7,076 nucleotides of DNA from Spirochaetota bacterium (GTDB lineage: Bacteria; Spirochaetota; Spirochaetia; Treponematales; Breznakiellaceae): the NCBI GenBank assembly GCA_023406985.1, contig JAEXTK010000103.1, positions 1 through 7,076 of the forward strand. The letters run 5' to 3'. The notes beneath the pieces are model-generated. The model made no database searches. It saw only the letters and a list, made by a program, of their open reading frames with translations, and had not been told where the DNA came from. This document shows, piece after piece, positions 5,589 to 7,076 of this stretch. The stretch's first letter is position 1. Each line of letters opens with the position of its first letter. Both the position numbers and the translations under genes were made by a program.

Positions 5589-6479
5589 ATGGCCAAGGCG
5601 GAGGTGCTGTTCCGCATGCATGCGGAATTGGGCGAGGGAGCGCTCTGGGACGAGGCGACCGCCACCCTGTACTGGCTCGACATCGTGGCGGGCCGCGTCT
5701 ATCGGTCCCGTCTCGTGGACGGACGGCACGCGGCGAGCGAATGGTGCGCCCCCTCGTCCCGCGTCGGCGCCCTCGCCCTCTGCCGGGACGGGAGCCTCGT
5801 CGGCGGTCTCGCGGAGGGCGTCGGCGTCTTCCGGTTCGGCGAAGCGCCGCGCATCATCGCCGAGCCGAGCCTGGACCCTGCCGTCGCGGTCTACAACGAC
5901 GGCAAGGCGGGCCCCGACGGCCGGTTCTGGGTGGGCTACAAGGATATCCGCCATTCAGCGCCGATCGGCATCCTGGAGAGCGTCGGCGCGGACTCCTCCA
6001 AGCGCACCCTCGTCCGCGGCCTCGCTATCTCCAACGGCCTGGGGTGGAGCCCCGACCGCGCCGCCTTCTACCTCACCGACAGCATTCCGCGCGACGTACG
6101 GAGATGGAGAACCGCCGACCTCCTCGCCGCACCGCCGGACGGCATCCCCTTCTCCGAGGGAGACGACTTCGCGGACGCGGGCCCGGAAATCCCCGACGGG
6201 CTCGCCGTGGACGCGGAGGGCTACCTGTGGAGCGCGCGCTGGCGGGGCTCCTGCGTCGTCCGCTACGACCCGAGCGGCCGCGTCGTGGACCGCGTCGAGG
6301 TGGACGCGTCCCGCGTCTCCAGCTGCTGCTTCGGCGGGAGCGACCTCCGCACGCTCTACATCACCACCGCGCGGGAAGACCTTTCCGAGGCGGAGCGCGC
6401 GGCGGAGCCCCTTGCGGGCTCGGTCTTCGCCGCGCGCGTCGCCGTGCCCGGTCTCCCCTCCTTCCGCTTCCCCGCCTGA
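5589..6479 (+). CDS. SMP-30/gluconolactonase/LRE-family protein (predicted sugar lactonase)
   Basis: This 296-residue protein has the length and repeating pattern of the six-bladed beta-propeller SMP-30 family, metal-dependent enzymes that open aldonolactones. Family blocks are ELGEGALW at 13-20, VYNDGKAGPDGRFWVG at 101-116, AISNGLGWSPD at 146-156, IPDGLAVDAEG from 201, and a C-terminal CCFGG...LYITTA block. The metal ligands of human SMP-30 (Glu18, Asn154, Asp204) correspond to Glu16, Asn149 and Asp203, and Asn103 is also kept. Two substrate-contacting positions differ: human Arg101 is Val101, and human Glu121 aligns with Arg121. It has no signal peptide, so it should be cytosolic. It is the second gene of the operon, and its substrate is probably derived from the product of the large upstream enzyme. 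No sugar dehydrogenase that would make a lactone is present in the window. Confidence 0.93.
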   Translation: MAKAEVLFRMHAELGEGALWDEATATLYWLDIVAGRVYRSRLVDGRHAASEWCAPSSRVGALALCRDGSLVGGLAEGVGVFRFGEAPRIIAEPSLDPAVAVYNDGKAGPDGRFWVGYKDIRHSAPIGILESVGADSSKRTLVRGLAISNGLGWSPDRAAFYLTDSIPRDVRRWRTADLLAAPPDGIPFSEGDDFADAGPEIPDGLAVDAEGYLWSARWRGSCVVRYDPSGRVVDRVEVDASRVSSCCFGGSDLRTLYITTAREDLSEAERAAEPLAGSVFAARVAVPGLPSFRFPA

Positions 6480-6501
6480 ACGCGCGGCAAGCCCTCCCGG
6501 C

Positions 6502-6529
6502 CGCGGCGCCGCGCTGCGGACCGCAGCGC
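6502..6529. terminator. GC-rich hairpin between convergent genes (possible bidirectional terminator)
   Basis: GCGCTGCGG-A-CCGCAGCGC (6511-6529) is a perfect inverted repeat that would fold as an 8-bp stem with a 3-nt loop. It partly overlaps a second perfect palindrome, CGCGGCGCCGCG (6502-6513). It lies in the 72-bp gap between the end of the SMP-30 gene and the stop of the converging minus-strand gene, where a shared terminator is expected. There is no T-run on either side, so it is not a standard rho-independent terminator. It may still act as a 3' end stabiliser or a GC-only terminator. Confidence 0.4.
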
Positions 6530-6551
6530 CGATCCATCGCTCGGCGCGGCC

Positions 6552-7076
6552 CTACCGGACGCCGCGCCGCGCCGCTTGGGCGTCCAGCTCGTCCAAGGAG
6601 CGGAGACGGCGCCCCCAGGCCGCCGCGCCCTTCCCCTCCGGCGCGATCCCGACGAGGACCGCGCGGAGCCGCGCCGACCGGGGACGATATTCGGCGCCGT
6701 ACTTCCTGAACGCGAGCTTCCGTAGGAAGCCGAGGGCGTCCCGGAAGAGCCGATTCGGATTTCGGCCCCCTTCCGCCCGGGCGGACCCGGCCCCCGGCGC
6801 CCGGCGCTCGGCGAGCGCCGATTCGAGCGCGGCGATCACGATATCGAAGGCTTCCGCGGCGGACGCGCAGGCGCACTCCTCCAGGCGGGAAACGAAGTCG
6901 GCGAGTTCCCCGTCCAGGGAGGCGGGGTCCAAGGAACGAAGGGTCGCCTTGCCGTGGGGAGCGAGGAGGAGGGGAGGTCCCCCCGGCCAGGTCGCGAAGG
7001 CGCGGCCGGAACGGTCCGGCCGGAAACGGCCGCGGAGGAGGGCGTCGGCCCGCCCCAAGCGCGAAAGCCGCAGGAG
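6552..7076 (-). CDS. Unrecognised protein, C-terminal part (partial, runs off right edge)
   Basis: A minus-strand frame enters at the right edge and ends with TAG at 6554-6552, giving 174 residues. Third codon positions are overwhelmingly C or G in this frame, and competing frames give arginine-rich nonsense, so it is judged real. A TTG at 7058 could be read as a start, but it has no SD and the frame stays open through it to the edge, so the true start is probably outside. The visible part has a likely helical stretch (ELADFVSRLEE...FDIVIAALESALAE), a Pro/Gly/Ala-rich linker (APGAGSARAEGGRN) and a basic segment (LGFLRKLAFRKYGAEYRPRSARLRAVL). I see no membrane helix and do not recognise a family. 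It converges on the SMP-30 gene and is not part of that operon. Confidence 0.65.
   Translation of the reverse strand, partial: LLRLSRLGRADALLRGRFRPDRSGRAFATWPGGPPLLLAPHGKATLRSLDPASLDGELADFVSRLEECACASAAEAFDIVIAALESALAERRAPGAGSARAEGGRNPNRLFRDALGFLRKLAFRKYGAEYRPRSARLRAVLVGIAPEGKGAAAWGRRLRSLDELDAQAARRGVR

Noticed and set aside
2138..6709. Plus-strand open frame of about 1500 codons overlapping the large enzyme and the lactonase
   Set aside because: Its translation is dominated by Arg, Pro and Gly and runs through two real genes and an intergenic gap. It is an out-of-frame shadow, not a giant protein.
1..7076. CRISPR array, tRNA, rRNA, insertion sequence, attachment site or defence system
   Set aside because: I saw no spaced identical repeats, RNA-gene signatures, transposase motifs or terminal inverted repeats. 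All recognised genes are metabolic or regulatory.

Overview
The window is very GC-rich bacterial DNA. Its coding sequence strongly prefers C or G at third codon positions (CTC, GCC, GGC), so long spurious open frames run across the real genes. I cannot name the organism. The genes are chromosomal in character, and I see no mobile element, phage gene, tRNA, rRNA or CRISPR array.

Layout from left to right: (1) the N-terminal part of an unrecognised, probably helical protein on the minus strand (161 to the left edge), with a strong Shine-Dalgarno (SD) sequence and a good sigma-70-type promoter; (2) a divergent 105-bp intergenic region rich in short palindromes; (3) a plus-strand AMMECR1-domain protein (267-839); (4) a 130-bp gap holding four copies of a degenerate 17-bp repeat, the last of which supplies the -35 box of the next gene; (5) a LacI-family repressor (970-2001); (6) a short regulatory gap with a promoter and a perfect 14-bp LacI-type palindrome just downstream of the predicted transcription start; (7) a 1169-residue cytoplasmic protein (2070-5579) with (alpha/alpha)6-barrel, clan GH-Q-like carbohydrate-enzyme signatures; (8) an SMP-30/gluconolactonase-family protein (5589-6479) only 9 nt downstream; (9) a convergent gap with a perfect GC-rich hairpin; (10) the C-terminal 174 residues of an unrecognised minus-strand protein running off the right edge.

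The central unit is a self-contained sugar-responsive cassette: the repressor, its likely operator, a large glycoside-active enzyme and a lactonase-like enzyme. The most economical model is that LacI blocks transcription from a promoter overlapping its own stop codon until a sugar ligand binds, and that the two enzymes then process an imported carbohydrate in the cytoplasm. No transporter, kinase or sugar dehydrogenase lies in the window, so the substrate is undetermined.

Two points stand out beyond gene content. The AMMECR1 gene and lacI both have a -10 box ending exactly 6 nt before the ATG and no usable SD, which predicts leaderless mRNAs beside genes with clear SD sequences. The lactonase keeps the metal-binding residues of SMP-30 but differs at two positions known to contact substrate in the human enzyme, suggesting a non-standard lactone.
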